The position numbers were made by a program, and so were the translations under genes. Positions 25,670 through 35,070 of a stretch of 64,000 nucleotides of DNA are shown piece after piece. The stretch spans positions 18,817 to 82,816 of the forward strand of contig NZ_WFLN01000011.1 in assembly GCF_009208585.1 (NCBI RefSeq), read 5' to 3'. Source of the DNA: Fluviispira multicolorata (GTDB lineage: Bacteria; Bdellovibrionota_B; Oligoflexia; Silvanigrellales; Silvanigrellaceae). Each line of letters begins with the position of its first letter. Positions within the stretch are counted from its first letter, which is position 1. The notes below the pieces were generated by a model that did no database searches, was not told the DNA's origin, and saw nothing but the letters and a program-made list of their open reading frames with translations.

Positions 25670-27154
25670 ATGAATTTTTTAAAAATATGTTACGTTAGTG
25701 TGGCATTGAGTATAAATGGAACCGTTATTGCTCACCCCGAAATTAAACTTATAAAGTCGCATTCAGAAGTTCAAGAAGTTATTGGGGGATATTCTCCTGG
25801 GCAATGGATATCTTCCTCTGTATTACCAACAGTTGTTATTCCGTTTAAAAGAACTTTTTCTCAATTTGGTGGATTAACCTCTGAAAATCTATTTTCACTT
25901 GAAAATCAAAAAGAAATTAAAAAAAGTGAAAATAATAAGACTTTTTTAGGAATTGTAAAAAAAAATAATTTCTTAATTCCACGTCCCATTTGTGGGGCTT
26001 CACCTGATACTAATACGATTAATTGTTTTGATTTAAATAAGAATGCTCAATATTTTGCAAGTTATCCTATTCCTGGGGCTCTTTCTACGACCCCTGTTTT
26101 TTCTGATAATTCCTGGCTTTTTGGGACAACTAAGGGATTTCTTTTTAAGGTTGAAGCAAATCCAGAAAATGCATACTTACCTAAATTAGGTCATGAGAAT
26201 ATTAATTTTTGGGGTGCTTATTCTAGAAAGCAAATGTCATCATTTAGGCCAAAACCAGTTTATACTGAAGGTGGTAAAATTTCTCCTGCCTCCTCAAACA
26301 ATTTAATTAATAAAGCTGCTTTGCCTAGTGGTATTAAATGGGTTTTCCCTGCATCTTCCGAGCTGATGGGAACTCCAATCGTTAAAAATGGTTTTGTTTA
26401 TTCATTTTCAGCCTCAGAATACTTACAAGCAATCGATTGGAATACTGGAAAATTAGCTTGGGCAACACGTCTTGCGCCAGACTCCAATTTAAGAATGAGT
26501 AGCAATGCATTGGTTGTGACTTCTTCTGATGTTATTGTTGGCACTGAGCTTGGAACCGTTTTATTTTTAAATCCTAAATCAGGTGCTATTTTTTGGTCTT
26601 GGCAAATTCCTTCAGCAAATGAAGAGCAGAGATCAAAAACAAAATTGCCTTCTGGACCTGATCGTTTTTCAGGTATAATCGCTTTGCCCTTCGTTTATAA
26701 GCGAAATGTTATTGTCTCCAATGCGGAAAGTATGACTCAAAACTTATCTCTTGATTCGCGCGCTGCGATTTGGAGTTATCCGCTTGGTTCAGTGGCTCAA
26801 GCTAAAGTGTATAAAGACAACGTCATTTTGGGTTCTGTAAATGGAAAAATTGTCAGTTTAAATGCTGTTTCTGGAAAAGAAAATTGGACAACAGAGGTTT
26901 TAAAAGACTCTTCCCCAATTATAAGTTTATTTCTAACTAAATCAGGCGTTATCTTAGCCTCTTCTTCTAGAGGGCAGGTTTTTATGGTTGATCCTGCAAA
27001 TGGAAAAATACTTGCACAAAACTTGCCAATTGGTGAGGTAAATGGAGAGTTTTTTCCGGGCTATGATAAAGCGGAAGCTTGTTTAAGCTTTTCTCAAGAA
27101 GGCTTCCGTTGTTTTTATGCTAAAGTAACAAAAGAGAATCTTTCTGAAACATGA
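25670..27154 (+). CDS. bamB: BamB-like PQQ beta-propeller protein
   Basis: A 494-residue exported beta-propeller. The signal peptide MNFLKICYVSVALSINGTVI ends A21-HPE, without the lipobox typical of E. coli BamB. PQQ-type repeats recur: YLQAIDWNTGKLAWATRLAP, VLFLNPKSGAIFWSW, IVSLNAVSGKENWTTEV and VFMVDPANGKILAQN. BamB scaffolds the BAM machine that inserts outer-membrane beta-barrels. A longer reading from 25637 overlaps the previous gene, but the signal peptide fixes the ATG at 25670. Neighbouring yfgM-like gene supports the assignment. The missing lipid anchor means a soluble periplasmic form, or a relative of BamB. Confidence 0.75.
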   Translation: MNFLKICYVSVALSINGTVIAHPEIKLIKSHSEVQEVIGGYSPGQWISSSVLPTVVIPFKRTFSQFGGLTSENLFSLENQKEIKKSENNKTFLGIVKKNNFLIPRPICGASPDTNTINCFDLNKNAQYFASYPIPGALSTTPVFSDNSWLFGTTKGFLFKVEANPENAYLPKLGHENINFWGAYSRKQMSSFRPKPVYTEGGKISPASSNNLINKAALPSGIKWVFPASSELMGTPIVKNGFVYSFSASEYLQAIDWNTGKLAWATRLAPDSNLRMSSNALVVTSSDVIVGTELGTVLFLNPKSGAIFWSWQIPSANEEQRSKTKLPSGPDRFSGIIALPFVYKRNVIVSNAESMTQNLSLDSRAAIWSYPLGSVAQAKVYKDNVILGSVNGKIVSLNAVSGKENWTTEVLKDSSPIISLFLTKSGVILASSSRGQVFMVDPANGKILAQNLPIGEVNGEFFPGYDKAEACLSFSQEGFRCFYAKVTKENLSET

Positions 27155-27172
27155 ATTTAGATAGTGATAAAT

Positions 27173-27733
27173 ATGAATAAATTAAAAAAACAAAAATTTT
27201 CCTCTCACGTTATTTTTTCTACTAAAAAGTTTAAGAAAATATTAAAATTAAAGGATGGGAATTATTTAACCAAGGATGAATCTATTAAATTATCTGTGCA
27301 AATAAAAGATATTAACGATAGAATTAAATTTATTCTCTCTCTAGTTTGTGATTTTTCTACTGAAGTTTCAATTCGTTTTTGTGATTGTGAAGAGATGTTG
27401 GCTTTAAACTCTCAATTTAGAGGAAAGTTTTACCCTACAGATGTTTTGAGTTTTCCTACGCTTAATCCAGAACCAGATTCTAGATTGCAATATTTGGGGG
27501 ATATACTTATCTGTTTGCCAGTTTGTTTTAATCAGGCAAAACATGCACGTATAAGCTTATCTGATGAGTTAGAGAGAATGATAATTCATGGTATTGTTCA
27601 TCTTAAGGGGTTTGATCACGAACGAAATGAAAGTGCATGGCGAGTTATGACGCAGCTAGAGAAATCTATTAAAAAGGAAATAATTCATTCGATGGGTAAA
27701 TCAAATTGGTGTCAAGCTACTATTCTTAATTAA
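27173..27733 (+). CDS. ybeY: Endoribonuclease YbeY
   Basis: Metal-dependent endoribonuclease needed for 16S rRNA 3'-end maturation and ribosome quality control. The metal site HGIVHLKGFDHER (three histidines spaced H-x3-H-x5-H) near residue 140 is diagnostic, preceded by the conserved LGDILICLP strand and the FYPTDVLSFP motif. About 40 extra N-terminal Lys-rich residues precede the domain, which makes it longer than E. coli YbeY (155). The ATG at 27173 is used; an in-frame GTG at 27164 is an alternative and neither has a strong ribosome binding site. In many bacteria ybeY sits next to a CorC-type gene, as it does here. Confidence 0.92.
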   Translation: MNKLKKQKFSSHVIFSTKKFKKILKLKDGNYLTKDESIKLSVQIKDINDRIKFILSLVCDFSTEVSIRFCDCEEMLALNSQFRGKFYPTDVLSFPTLNPEPDSRLQYLGDILICLPVCFNQAKHARISLSDELERMIIHGIVHLKGFDHERNESAWRVMTQLEKSIKKEIIHSMGKSNWCQATILN

Positions 27734-27747
27734 AAGGAGACCATGAA

Positions 27748-29043
27748 TTGGAAACTTTACTGATTGGTCTCTTAGTTGTTATTATTAGTTTAAGCTTTTC
27801 TGCATTTTTTTCTATGACAGAAACCGCTGCAACAAGTATTTCAAATCTAAAAGCTAAGCACATGTATGAATCTGGGCAGAAGTCTTCTCAGGTTCTAAAA
27901 TTATGGTTAAATTACCCCAATAGAGTGCTTGCATCGCTTCTTATTGGAAACAATCTTGCAAATATTTTTGCTTCAGTATTTGTTGATGATATTATTCGGG
28001 AACATTTTGGCAGCTCTTCTATTTTTGTCGTAACTGCCGTCATGACAATAGTGATCGTTTTATTTGCAGAAATAATTCCGAAAACGTTTGCAAAAGCTAA
28101 CTCTGTAAAAATCGTAATTCCAGCATTAAAAGTCTTCAAACTCTTTTATTATATTCTCCTTCCTGTTACTTTAATAATGACTTTTATAAGCACTTATATC
28201 GGTTCTATATTCTCTAGAAAGAATAAAACTTCTAATGATCCTCAAATCACCGAAGAAGAACTCGAGTTTTTAATAAATGTTGGTGAAAAAGAGGGAGTCA
28301 TAGCTGAGCAAAAACACGACATGCTTTCCGGTATTTTTGAGTTGGGCGATACTGTTGTGCGTGAAATTATGGTTCATAGGATAGATCTCACTGCCGTTTC
28401 TCAGTCAATGAAAATTGTAGATGTTATAGATAAGTTTAAAGAAACAGGTTTATCGCGAATACCTGTATATGAAGATAAAATAGATAATATTATTGGAACA
28501 ATTCATGCAAAGGATGCCTTGTTTTTTTTAAAAAAGCATCAGCATGAAGCCACTCATCTTGATACTCATGTTTCTGAAATACGTCGGGAAGTTATGTTTA
28601 TTCCTGAAACAAAACCAGTTGATCATTTATTTCAAGAAATGAAACGGCTTAAGCAACATATGGCAATTGTTCTTGATGAATATGGTGGTACCAGTGGAAT
28701 TGTTACGATGGAAGATATTTTTGAGGAAATATTTGGTGAAGTCCGAGATGAATTCGACAATGAGGAAGATGCAATACGACCTACTCAAGTTGCAAATCAA
28801 TTTTTAGTAGAATGTAAAATTCATATTGATGATTTTTGTGATTTTTTCGACATTAAATATTCTGATTTAGTGAAGGGCGTAGATCAGCAAGAATTTGATA
28901 CTCTTGCGGGTTTAATATTGCATCACTTCGGACAAATTCCGAAATCAGGAGATAAATTAACAATTAATAATGTTATTATGGAAGTTGTCGAAGTGAGCAA
29001 ACGAAGGGTTCGTAGAGTTGTTGTCCGAATGAGCAATACTTAA
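27748..29043 (+). CDS. CNNM/CorC (hemolysin-family) membrane protein
   Basis: A 431-residue protein with a DUF21/CNNM transmembrane region of about four helices (residues 1-150, including [16 protein letters not shown] and [20 protein letters not shown]), a CBS-domain pair (about 205-330, with [32 protein letters not shown] and [20 protein letters not shown]) and a C-terminal CorC_HlyC domain (about 345-430). Members are linked to Mg2+/Co2+ export. It starts at TTG, eight bases after AAGGAG; the ATG inside the Shine-Dalgarno spacer is out of frame. It follows ybeY by 14 bases, forming the yfgM-like/bamB/ybeY/corC unit. Confidence 0.9.
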   Translation: METLLIGLLVVIISLSFSAFFSMTETAATSISNLKAKHMYESGQKSSQVLKLWLNYPNRVLASLLIGNNLANIFASVFVDDIIREHFGSSSIFVVTAVMTIVIVLFAEIIPKTFAKANSVKIVIPALKVFKLFYYILLPVTLIMTFISTYIGSIFSRKNKTSNDPQITEEELEFLINVGEKEGVIAEQKHDMLSGIFELGDTVVREIMVHRIDLTAVSQSMKIVDVIDKFKETGLSRIPVYEDKIDNIIGTIHAKDALFFLKKHQHEATHLDTHVSEIRREVMFIPETKPVDHLFQEMKRLKQHMAIVLDEYGGTSGIVTMEDIFEEIFGEVRDEFDNEEDAIRPTQVANQFLVECKIHIDDFCDFFDIKYSDLVKGVDQQEFDTLAGLILHHFGQIPKSGDKLTINNVIMEVVEVSKRRVRRVVVRMSNT

Positions 29044-29061
29044 AAGTTTAAATTTTAAAAA

Positions 29062-29409
29062 TCACTCATCCTCTTCTTCGTCGTCAAAATCATCATCGTC
29101 CTCATCATCGTCATCATCATCCAGATCATCGTCCTCGTCATCAAAATCATCGTCATAATCGTCGTCGTAGTCATCTTCATAGTCATCATCTTCATCTTCA
29201 TAGTCATCATCGTCTTCGTAATCGTCGTCGTCTTCATCGTCGTCGTAGTCATCTTCATCATCAAAATCGTCTTCATCGTCGTCGATGTCATCTTCGTCAT
29301 CAAAATCTTCAACTTCTTCATCATCATCTTCAGCAGATTTTGCCATTTCAATTGTTTGAAAAACTTGATGAAGCAATTGTTCATCAATTGTATCAGCATT
29401 TAGAACCAT
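29062..29409 (-). CDS. Ultra-acidic small protein with periodic aromatics
   Basis: A 115-residue protein. The first ~25 residues look ordinary and helical (MVLNADTIDEQLLHQVFQTI, then EMAKS). From residue 27 on it is almost only Asp and Glu, broken every 4-8 residues by a single Phe, Tyr, Ile or Leu. GGAGG five bases before the ATG supports real translation. The coding DNA is a degenerate GAT/GAC/GAA triplet repeat and so prone to slippage. Such polyacidic tails can mimic nucleic acid, bind Ca2+ or basic proteins. I know no family with this layout. It lies 169 bases downstream of dnaX on the same strand. Confidence 0.65.
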   Translation of the reverse strand: MVLNADTIDEQLLHQVFQTIEMAKSAEDDDEEVEDFDDEDDIDDDEDDFDDEDDYDDDEDDDDYEDDDDYEDEDDDYEDDYDDDYDDDFDDEDDDLDDDDDDEDDDDFDDEEEDE

Positions 29410-29578
29410 CAGGACCTCCAGAAATAAATCTTAATATAGCGAAACTTATATACGTCTTTTAAAAAATCGGTAACCAGATTGTCTCTGTCACATACCAGTA
29501 AAAAATGTAACCAAATCTTTTTTCTGAGTGCAAGAACAGAATTGACTTTTGTGTCATCTTTTAAAAAAATGCACTGAT

Positions 29579-31477
29579 TTAATCGAGTGAAGTGATTTGG
29601 ATCTCCGTTGCAAGTTTTTTAAGTTGTTGAATATGTTCTTTTTCAAGCACGACTTGTTCTCTTTGGAGGAAATCTTGACTTTTTTCATGAGTGTTTATTT
29701 CTGAAAGAGATATTGCTTTCCTTGTTGCTTGTCGACTTTCTGTTTTAGTATTCAGACTTATATTTTCGTTATATTTTTGAAAGCGTTGGGCAACGCTTTG
29801 TTGGTTATTGGGAGTTTTAGTAGAATTGATTTGCTTTTCAGATATGTTTTTTAGAATTTCACGAGGTTTTGTTTCTTCTGTTATTTGAGATTTTTTTATA
29901 ATCCGTGGTTTTGGGGTAAAGGTTCCTTTAAAATCTGCATTTTGGAAACCAATTTCATGAATACTTTCCCAAAAATAATTGAGATCAGATTCATTAAAGG
30001 AAAGATAAGTTAAATTTTCTGGCGTGTCAGAGAACTGAATTATTTTGGAATTGAAGAGATCGATTTTAGCAAATCCCAATCGTGCTGCTAAAGTCTTACT
30101 TTTCTTTTCAGCAATTTCGACAAGCTTTTTAAAAGAGTTTAAGTCAATATGATGGTTTTGAGGAGTGTCTGTTTTTTGAGGCGAAATGGACGCAGGCGTT
30201 TCAGTGGCTACTTTCAGTTGCATTTGTTGTAAGTTTGCTTCGCTTTTTAAGGGCAAAGAGTTTTGCATTCCACTGACTGTATTTGGGTTTCCTATAAGAG
30301 AAATAATTTCTGAAGCAGATAACCATTCTGCTCTTGAAATACAGTCTGTCACAATGATTTCTGCCCATGCAAGACTTGCGTTGGTTCTTGAGATTTCTTT
30401 TACGGAGCTTGCAAGCAATCTAAATATTTCGCTTAAGCTCGCGATAGATAGATTTTCAGCGGAGTCTTTTAAAAAATCGTATTCTTTTGGTAAGAGTTGA
30501 GTGAGGCGAAGGGTTCTTGCTTTATCATTTAAGCTTTTGATGAGCATGCTATTTCTGAACAGCTGAGCTGTGTTCTCAATAAGAGTTGCAATATCAAGAC
30601 TTGCAGTATCGGCTTGCTGTAAAAGCTCAAGAGCTTGTCCGATGTTTTGTGTACAGATGCTTGAGAATATTTTTTCTGCTATTTCTTCTCCTTGTAGACA
30701 AAGCCCTTTTTTGGTCTGTTCAGCTGAAATGAAGGAATGTCCGCAGATAGCAATAATTTGCTCAAGCAAGCTGAGAGAGTCGCGTAGAGATCCTTTTGCC
30801 TCGCGTGCAATCATTTTAAGAGCATCTTCTTCATATTTAATATTTTCTTTTTGTAAAATTCCTTTTAAATGCTCAGCAATGACATCTGGATCAATTTTTT
30901 TGAATGAAAATATCATGCAGCGTGAGCGCACTGTTATAGGAACCTTATGAAGTTCGGTTGTGGCTAAAATGAATACGACTTGAGGAGGCGGTTCTTCAAG
31001 GGTTTTAAGAAGGGCATTAAAGGCACCTGTGCTAAGCATATGAACTTCATCGATAATAAAAACTTTATAGCGTGCTGAATTTGGGTAAAAGCGAGTTGCT
31101 TCACGCAATTCACGAATATTATCAATTCCTGTATTTGAGGCGCCGTCAATTTCAAGAATATCATCATGAGCGCATGCTGTAATTTGAGTGCAGTGAATGC
31201 AGGTTTGGCATGGAGAAGCTATAGGCCCTTTTTGACAACAAAGGGACTTGGCAAGAATACGCGCACTGGATGTTTTTCCAGTTCCTCTTGTGCCTGTAAA
31301 AAGAAAAGCGTGGGGTATTTTTTTATTTGAAAGCATGCTTTCAATTGCTTTAGAAACATCCTCTTGGCCTACAAGCTCTGAAAAGCTTTGTGGGCGGGTG
31401 CGACGAGCCAAAACAATATAATTTGTTCCTTTACCGGAAGGGATTACATGATTTGGAGATTTATTTTCTAAGTGCAT
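29579..31477 (-). CDS. dnaX: DNA polymerase III subunit gamma/tau
   Basis: Clamp-loader ATPase of 632 residues. The AAA+ core is complete: Walker A GTRGTGKTS (about 62-70), a zinc module with C81, C90, C93 and C96 (SPCQTCIHCTQ), Walker B IIDEVHMLS, sensor FILATTELHKVP and arginine-finger SRC. After residue ~370 the sequence becomes linker-like and then Lys/Gln/Asn-rich, a tau-type extension that in other bacteria binds DnaB helicase and the polymerase. I did not verify a programmed frameshift. Upstream is the SRP RNA gene on the same strand, an arrangement known from several bacteria. Confidence 0.95.
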   Translation of the reverse strand: MHLENKSPNHVIPSGKGTNYIVLARRTRPQSFSELVGQEDVSKAIESMLSNKKIPHAFLFTGTRGTGKTSSARILAKSLCCQKGPIASPCQTCIHCTQITACAHDDILEIDGASNTGIDNIRELREATRFYPNSARYKVFIIDEVHMLSTGAFNALLKTLEEPPPQVVFILATTELHKVPITVRSRCMIFSFKKIDPDVIAEHLKGILQKENIKYEEDALKMIAREAKGSLRDSLSLLEQIIAICGHSFISAEQTKKGLCLQGEEIAEKIFSSICTQNIGQALELLQQADTASLDIATLIENTAQLFRNSMLIKSLNDKARTLRLTQLLPKEYDFLKDSAENLSIASLSEIFRLLASSVKEISRTNASLAWAEIIVTDCISRAEWLSASEIISLIGNPNTVSGMQNSLPLKSEANLQQMQLKVATETPASISPQKTDTPQNHHIDLNSFKKLVEIAEKKSKTLAARLGFAKIDLFNSKIIQFSDTPENLTYLSFNESDLNYFWESIHEIGFQNADFKGTFTPKPRIIKKSQITEETKPREILKNISEKQINSTKTPNNQQSVAQRFQKYNENISLNTKTESRQATRKAISLSEINTHEKSQDFLQREQVVLEKEHIQQLKKLATEIQITSLD

Positions 31478-31666
31478 AGTCAGTATACCAGATAAAAATT
31501 TAAAAAAATAATGATTTATAGTGATTTATCATATAATTATAGATCATCATTCCCCGTAAAAAACAAGAACGATAATTTTCAATTAGAAATAGTATGTGTT
31601 CAGGAAAAATAAAAATCAAGAAAGCTTAAAGATCATAAATTATGAAATGAAAACCTTAGAAAAAAA

Positions 31667-31786
31667 CAACCATGAGGGGTGGTTGCAAGCTGATCTCACC
31701 TGTTGTCCTAAACACCGTTGCTGCCTTCCGACTCTGGCGGGTTCATTAGAAAAACACTAAGGGCTTGTAACCACCTCTCATGGTTG
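31667..31786 (-). ncRNA. ffs: Signal recognition particle RNA (4.5S type)
   Basis: The minus strand folds into one long hairpin. The 5' CAACCATGAGAGGTGGTTAC pairs with the 3' CAACCACCCCTCATGGTTG. The tip carries the domain IV core AGTCGGAAGGCAGCAACGG, close to the consensus GTCCGGAAGGAAGCAGCC bound by Ffh. The size (~120 bases) and the position 190 bases upstream of dnaX support the call. Exact ends are estimated from the pairing. Confidence 0.85.
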
Positions 31787-31824
31787 CTTTGTGGCATTCT
31801 AGCACACTTTCATTCCAAATGGAA

Positions 31825-31850
31825 TGGCGGAGAGAGGGATTGGACTCTCG
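31825..31850 (-). pseudogene. Partial tRNA-Ser-like 3' end
   Basis: The minus strand reads CGAGAGTCCAATCCCTCTCT then CCGCCA, similar to the T-arm/acceptor/CCA end of the intact tRNA-Ser at 32812-32902 but with two bases missing and an altered T-loop. Upstream sequence does not complete a cloverleaf. It reads as a degenerate partial copy in the same orientation as the intact gene, about 1 kb away. Confidence 0.45.
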
Positions 31851-31978
31851 ACTGAGACTCGTAGTACACCACAGTTTAATGGGTGTCAATGGGGAGAGTG
31901 TGTTGTGGGGGTCCTAAGCTTAGTGTTTTAATATTCTAAAAGTTATTTTTTCATTTCATGTAAAGAAAGATCGGATCT

Positions 31979-32647
31979 ATGATTTTGAATCAACAAGAAG
32001 CAGAAAATATCAATAGCAATGCCATCGTTTCTATGGCAACTCAAGCGCGCAATAAAACATGGGATGCTGTGCATGAGATTAAAAATAGGATTCGCCCTGG
32101 AATGACTGAGTTAGAGGCAATTAAAATAGCAAATAGATATTTTGCAGATTGTGGAGTGCGCAGATTTTGGCATCAAACTCACATTCGCTTCGGTGAATCT
32201 ACAATTTTAAGTTTTAATGACACCTATCGAGAAAATATTATTCTAAAAGAAAATGATATTTTTTATATAGACGTGGGTCCTGTTTGGGATGGTATTGAAG
32301 GTGACTGTGGCAATACTTTTGTCATGGGAGAGGGCTCGAAGTTTCTGCAGATCAAAAACGATATTAAAGTTTTATTTGATGATGTTCACCAATATTGGCT
32401 AAAAACGCAGGCGACAGGTCAGAAATTATGTGAATATTCTAGACAGCAAGTCGAAAAAATGGGTTATTTACTTTTACCTGAATATGTTAAAGGACATAGG
32501 CTTTCTGAATTTTCTCACTCCAAATATACAAATGCGGGTTTATTTGATCTCGATTTTTGCCCCTCTGCTGAAAGATGGATTCTTGAATTGCAAATATGTC
32601 ACCCAAGTATGAAATTTGGTGCTTTTTATGAAGATCTTTTGCTTTAA
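31979..32647 (+). CDS. M24 family metallopeptidase (Xaa-Pro peptidase-like)
   Basis: A 222-residue pita-bread-fold protein. Conserved M24 stretches are RPGMTELEAIKIANRYFAD, FYIDVGPVWDGIEGDCGNTFVMGEG (metal-binding Asp residues, read in two parts), KGHRLSEFSH (metal/catalytic His) and WILELQICHP (Glu region). It lacks the N-terminal creatinase domain of full-length aminopeptidase P, as in short methionine-aminopeptidase-like members. The exact substrate is unclear. The gene stands alone, between a partial tRNA-Ser copy and the intact tRNA-Ser. Confidence 0.8.
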   Translation: MILNQQEAENINSNAIVSMATQARNKTWDAVHEIKNRIRPGMTELEAIKIANRYFADCGVRRFWHQTHIRFGESTILSFNDTYRENIILKENDIFYIDVGPVWDGIEGDCGNTFVMGEGSKFLQIKNDIKVLFDDVHQYWLKTQATGQKLCEYSRQQVEKMGYLLLPEYVKGHRLSEFSHSKYTNAGLFDLDFCPSAERWILELQICHPSMKFGAFYEDLLL

Positions 32648-32811
32648 AGGTATTGATATATAATTTTATTAGAATAAAAATAAAACTTAAGTATAAAAAA
32701 ATATATTTACACAGGTGTTGGAAATGGTAGCTTTTTGGTGATTTTTTGTTTTAATTTTTAGATATACATAAGAGTTAAGTATGCAGCCACTGTATAGACA
32801 GCCATTTAAAA

Positions 32812-32902
32812 TGGCGGAGAGAGAGGGATTCGAACCCTCGTTACGGTATTAGCGCAAACACGATTTCCAATCGTGCTCCTTCAGCCACTCGGACATCTCT
32901 CC
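32812..32902 (-). tRNA. tRNA-Ser (anticodon GGA)
   Basis: A 91-base cloverleaf with encoded CCA and the long variable arm of serine tRNAs. Acceptor GGAGAGA pairs with TCTCTCC. The anticodon loop TTGGAAA gives GGA. T-arm GAGGGTTCGAATCCCTC is normal. It is on the strand opposite to rplU. Confidence 0.95.
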
Positions 32903-32971
32903 ACTGAGATTAAAATCCCTACCTGACCGTTTAAAAAAATGCAAGCAGCTTTCCATGAAAAAATAAACTTC

Positions 32972-33000
32972 TTGACCTATTTAGAAAATTGCACTATGAG
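32972..33000 (+). promoter_or_regulatory. Promoter of rplU-rpmA
   Basis: TTGACC (32972-32977) and TATGAG (32995-33000) are 17 bases apart, placing a start near 33007 and leaving a ~100-base leader before rplU. The leader contains short inverted repeats that could be an autoregulatory structure, but I cannot identify one. Confidence 0.45.
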
Positions 33001-33105
33001 CTAGCTTCCGACTCTTGTTGAGCCGTATTTATGGCGTGGTAGCGCTTACCTAAAAACCATATGTTAGCAGAAAGTTAGCATAAAAAGCGTATAAGGAATT
33101 CTATT

Positions 33106-33432
33106 GTGAGCAGTAAGACAAATTACGCAGTCGTTAATATTTTTGGTCGTCAGTACAAAGTTGCTGAAGGCGATAAAATCAAAGCAAGTTATATTGAAGC
33201 GGATGTAGGTACAACATTGCCTTTTTCTGAAGTTTTAATGATTAATAAAGCTGGTGAACTCAAGGTTGGAGCACCAACTATAAGCGGCGCCAAGGTAACA
33301 GCTCAAATTGTTGCTCATGGACGCGAAGACAAAGTGCTTGTTTTTAAATATCTTCGTAAAAACAAATCCAAGAAAATGCATGGTCACCGCCAGCCATTTA
33401 CAACTTTATCTATCACTCACATTGAAGGTTAA
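33106..33432 (+). CDS. rplU: 50S ribosomal protein L21
   Basis: A 108-residue ribosomal protein of the 50S subunit. Typical L21 features are YAVVNIFGRQYKVAEGDKI at the N-terminus, a GAPTIS...VTAQIVAHGREDKV centre and the basic YLRKNKSKKMHGHRQPFT end that contacts 23S rRNA. It starts with GTG after AAGG; the normal length supports this start. It forms an operon with rpmA and is followed by obgE, the usual rplU-rpmA-obgE order. Confidence 0.97.
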   Translation: MSSKTNYAVVNIFGRQYKVAEGDKIKASYIEADVGTTLPFSEVLMINKAGELKVGAPTISGAKVTAQIVAHGREDKVLVFKYLRKNKSKKMHGHRQPFTTLSITHIEG

Positions 33433-33535
33433 TTCTTTCTTTGCTGTTTAAGATAAAGAAATTATTGAGTTTTAAGTGTTTTTTTAAATTAAATCTCCCA
33501 TGTATCTTATGGGAACCAAATAAGGATCTCGTACA

Positions 33536-33802
33536 ATGGCAAGTAAAAAAGCCGGTGGTTCGACCAAAAACGGACGCGATAGTAATCCAAAATACCGTGG
33601 AGTAAAAACCTACGGTGGCGAAACAGTAAGAGCTGGTAACATCATCATCCGCCAAGTGGGAACAAAAATTCACCCAGGCACAAACGTTGGTATCGGCAGA
33701 GACTTTACCTTATTTGCAAAAATAGACGGTGAAGTTAAGTTCGAACACATAACTCGTGAACGTCAATGCGTTAGCGTTTATCCAGTAGACGCAAAAGCTT
33801 AA
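33536..33802 (+). CDS. rpmA: 50S ribosomal protein L27
   Basis: An 88-residue protein whose N-terminal tail reaches the peptidyl transferase centre. [16 protein letters not shown] and the [20 protein letters not shown] motif are diagnostic. The tail begins directly with ASKK, so no protease-removed extension of the Firmicutes kind is present. AAGGA lies ahead of the ATG. A strong terminator follows at 33841. Confidence 0.97.
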   Translation: MASKKAGGSTKNGRDSNPKYRGVKTYGGETVRAGNIIIRQVGTKIHPGTNVGIGRDFTLFAKIDGEVKFEHITRERQCVSVYPVDAKA

Positions 33803-33840
33803 GAGTTACAGTTTCAATTTGTAGCCTCATTCTTTTTACT

Positions 33841-33890
33841 AAAAGCCAAGGTGCGTTTATAGTCTTTATGCGCAGCTTGGCTTTTTGTTT
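33841..33890 (+). terminator. Intrinsic terminator after rpmA
   Basis: AAAAGCCAAG...GCG pairs with CGC...CTTGGCTTTTT to give a long GC-containing stem, followed by TTTTTGTTTTG on the plus strand. It separates rplU-rpmA from obgE, so obgE needs its own promoter or readthrough. Confidence 0.8.
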
Positions 33891-34026
33891 TGTCTCCTTC
33901 TTTGATGTAAGCAAGCTATTTTTATCATTAGCTTTTTTATATAAATGGGGGTGAATGATTTTTCGTTAAGATTGGAATTCATTCTCAGCTTTTACTATTT
34001 AATCAAATTTTTATGGTGGCATTTTT

Positions 34027-35055
34027 ATGAAATTTATCGATACAGCTGAAATCAAAGTAAAAGCAGGGGATGGTGGGATAGGCATGTCTCATTTTCGCCG
34101 CGAAAAATATGTTCCAGCTGGAGGTCCTGATGGTGGCAACGGTGGCAATGGTGGTGATGTTTTTCTCTATGCAACTGAAGGCTTATCAACATTACTCGAT
34201 TTTCGTTATCAACGTTTTCATGAAGCTGAAGCGGGCGGAAAAGGTGGTACGAATAACCGCCAAGGGCGTTGTGGAGATGAGCTTATATTAAAAGTCCCTT
34301 GTGGCACCGTTGCACTTGATTCTGAAAGCGGAGAAATTATTGGCGAAGTTTTATATGAAGGACATAAATTATTAGTTGCTAAAGGGGGTAAAGGGGGAAT
34401 TGGTAACACTGTTTTTACAACAGCTCGAAATCAAGCTCCAACTAAAACTATCCCTCCAATAGTAGGAGAAAGTAAATCACTTCGCTTAGAACTTAAAATG
34501 ATTGCAGATGTTGGTATTATTGGGAGCCCTAATGCAGGAAAAAGTACACTTATTACAGTGATTTCTGCCGCGCGTCCGAAAGTAGCAGACTATCCTTTTA
34601 CAACTCTTGTACCCACTCTTGGTGTTGTGAGCCATAAGGAAGCCAATCCATTTGTTGTAGCGGATGTTCCAGGGCTTATTCCTGGAGCAAGTCAAGGAAA
34701 AGGATTAGGTCACGATTTTTTACGTCACATTGAAAGAACTCGTGTACTTGTTCACCTAATTGATGGTAGTCAAGAAACTGCTGAGGCTATGATTTCAGAC
34801 TTTGATGGTATTTTAGAAGAACTTCGTCTTTACGATAAGACATTATTAGAACGCCCCAGAATTACGGTGGTTTCTAAAGTTGATTCTCTTTCGGGTGAGG
34901 AAACCGAGGCTCCTCTTAATAACACTGAAGCTTTAAATGGTTTTCGCAATTATTTAAAATTAAAGAAAACACCTTATCTTGAAATCAGCTCTGCCTATAG
35001 AATTGGTATATCTGAAATGCTTGATAAACTTATAGAAGTTCTTGGGCAAAAATAA
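34027..35055 (+). CDS. obgE: GTPase Obg
   Basis: Ribosome-assembly/stress GTPase of 342 residues. The Gly-rich Obg fold fills residues 1-155 (GGPDGGNGGNGGDVFLYAT, GGKGGTNNRQG). The G domain follows: G1 GSPNAGKST (about 166-174), G2/switch I YPFTTLVPTLG, G3 DVPGLIPGAS, G4 SKVD, with switch II helices GLGHDFLRHIERT. The C-terminal domain seen in some Obg proteins is absent, as in E. coli-length forms. It leads the unit obgE-rsfS-rlmH-comF. Confidence 0.96.
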   Translation: MKFIDTAEIKVKAGDGGIGMSHFRREKYVPAGGPDGGNGGNGGDVFLYATEGLSTLLDFRYQRFHEAEAGGKGGTNNRQGRCGDELILKVPCGTVALDSESGEIIGEVLYEGHKLLVAKGGKGGIGNTVFTTARNQAPTKTIPPIVGESKSLRLELKMIADVGIIGSPNAGKSTLITVISAARPKVADYPFTTLVPTLGVVSHKEANPFVVADVPGLIPGASQGKGLGHDFLRHIERTRVLVHLIDGSQETAEAMISDFDGILEELRLYDKTLLERPRITVVSKVDSLSGEETEAPLNNTEALNGFRNYLKLKKTPYLEISSAYRIGISEMLDKLIEVLGQK

Positions 35056-35070
35056 TATTGGAGAGTTTTG

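Noticed and set aside
29055..29399. Met/Thr-rich reading frame on the same strand as the acidic gene
   Set aside because: It is the shifted frame of the acidic triplet tract; its pseudo-repeat (MKMTTTT) is a by-product, and it has no ribosome binding site of its own.
31825..31905. Possible second full tRNA near the SRP RNA
   Set aside because: The 5' half cannot form an acceptor or D-arm and the T-loop is abnormal; only the 3' end resembles tRNA-Ser.
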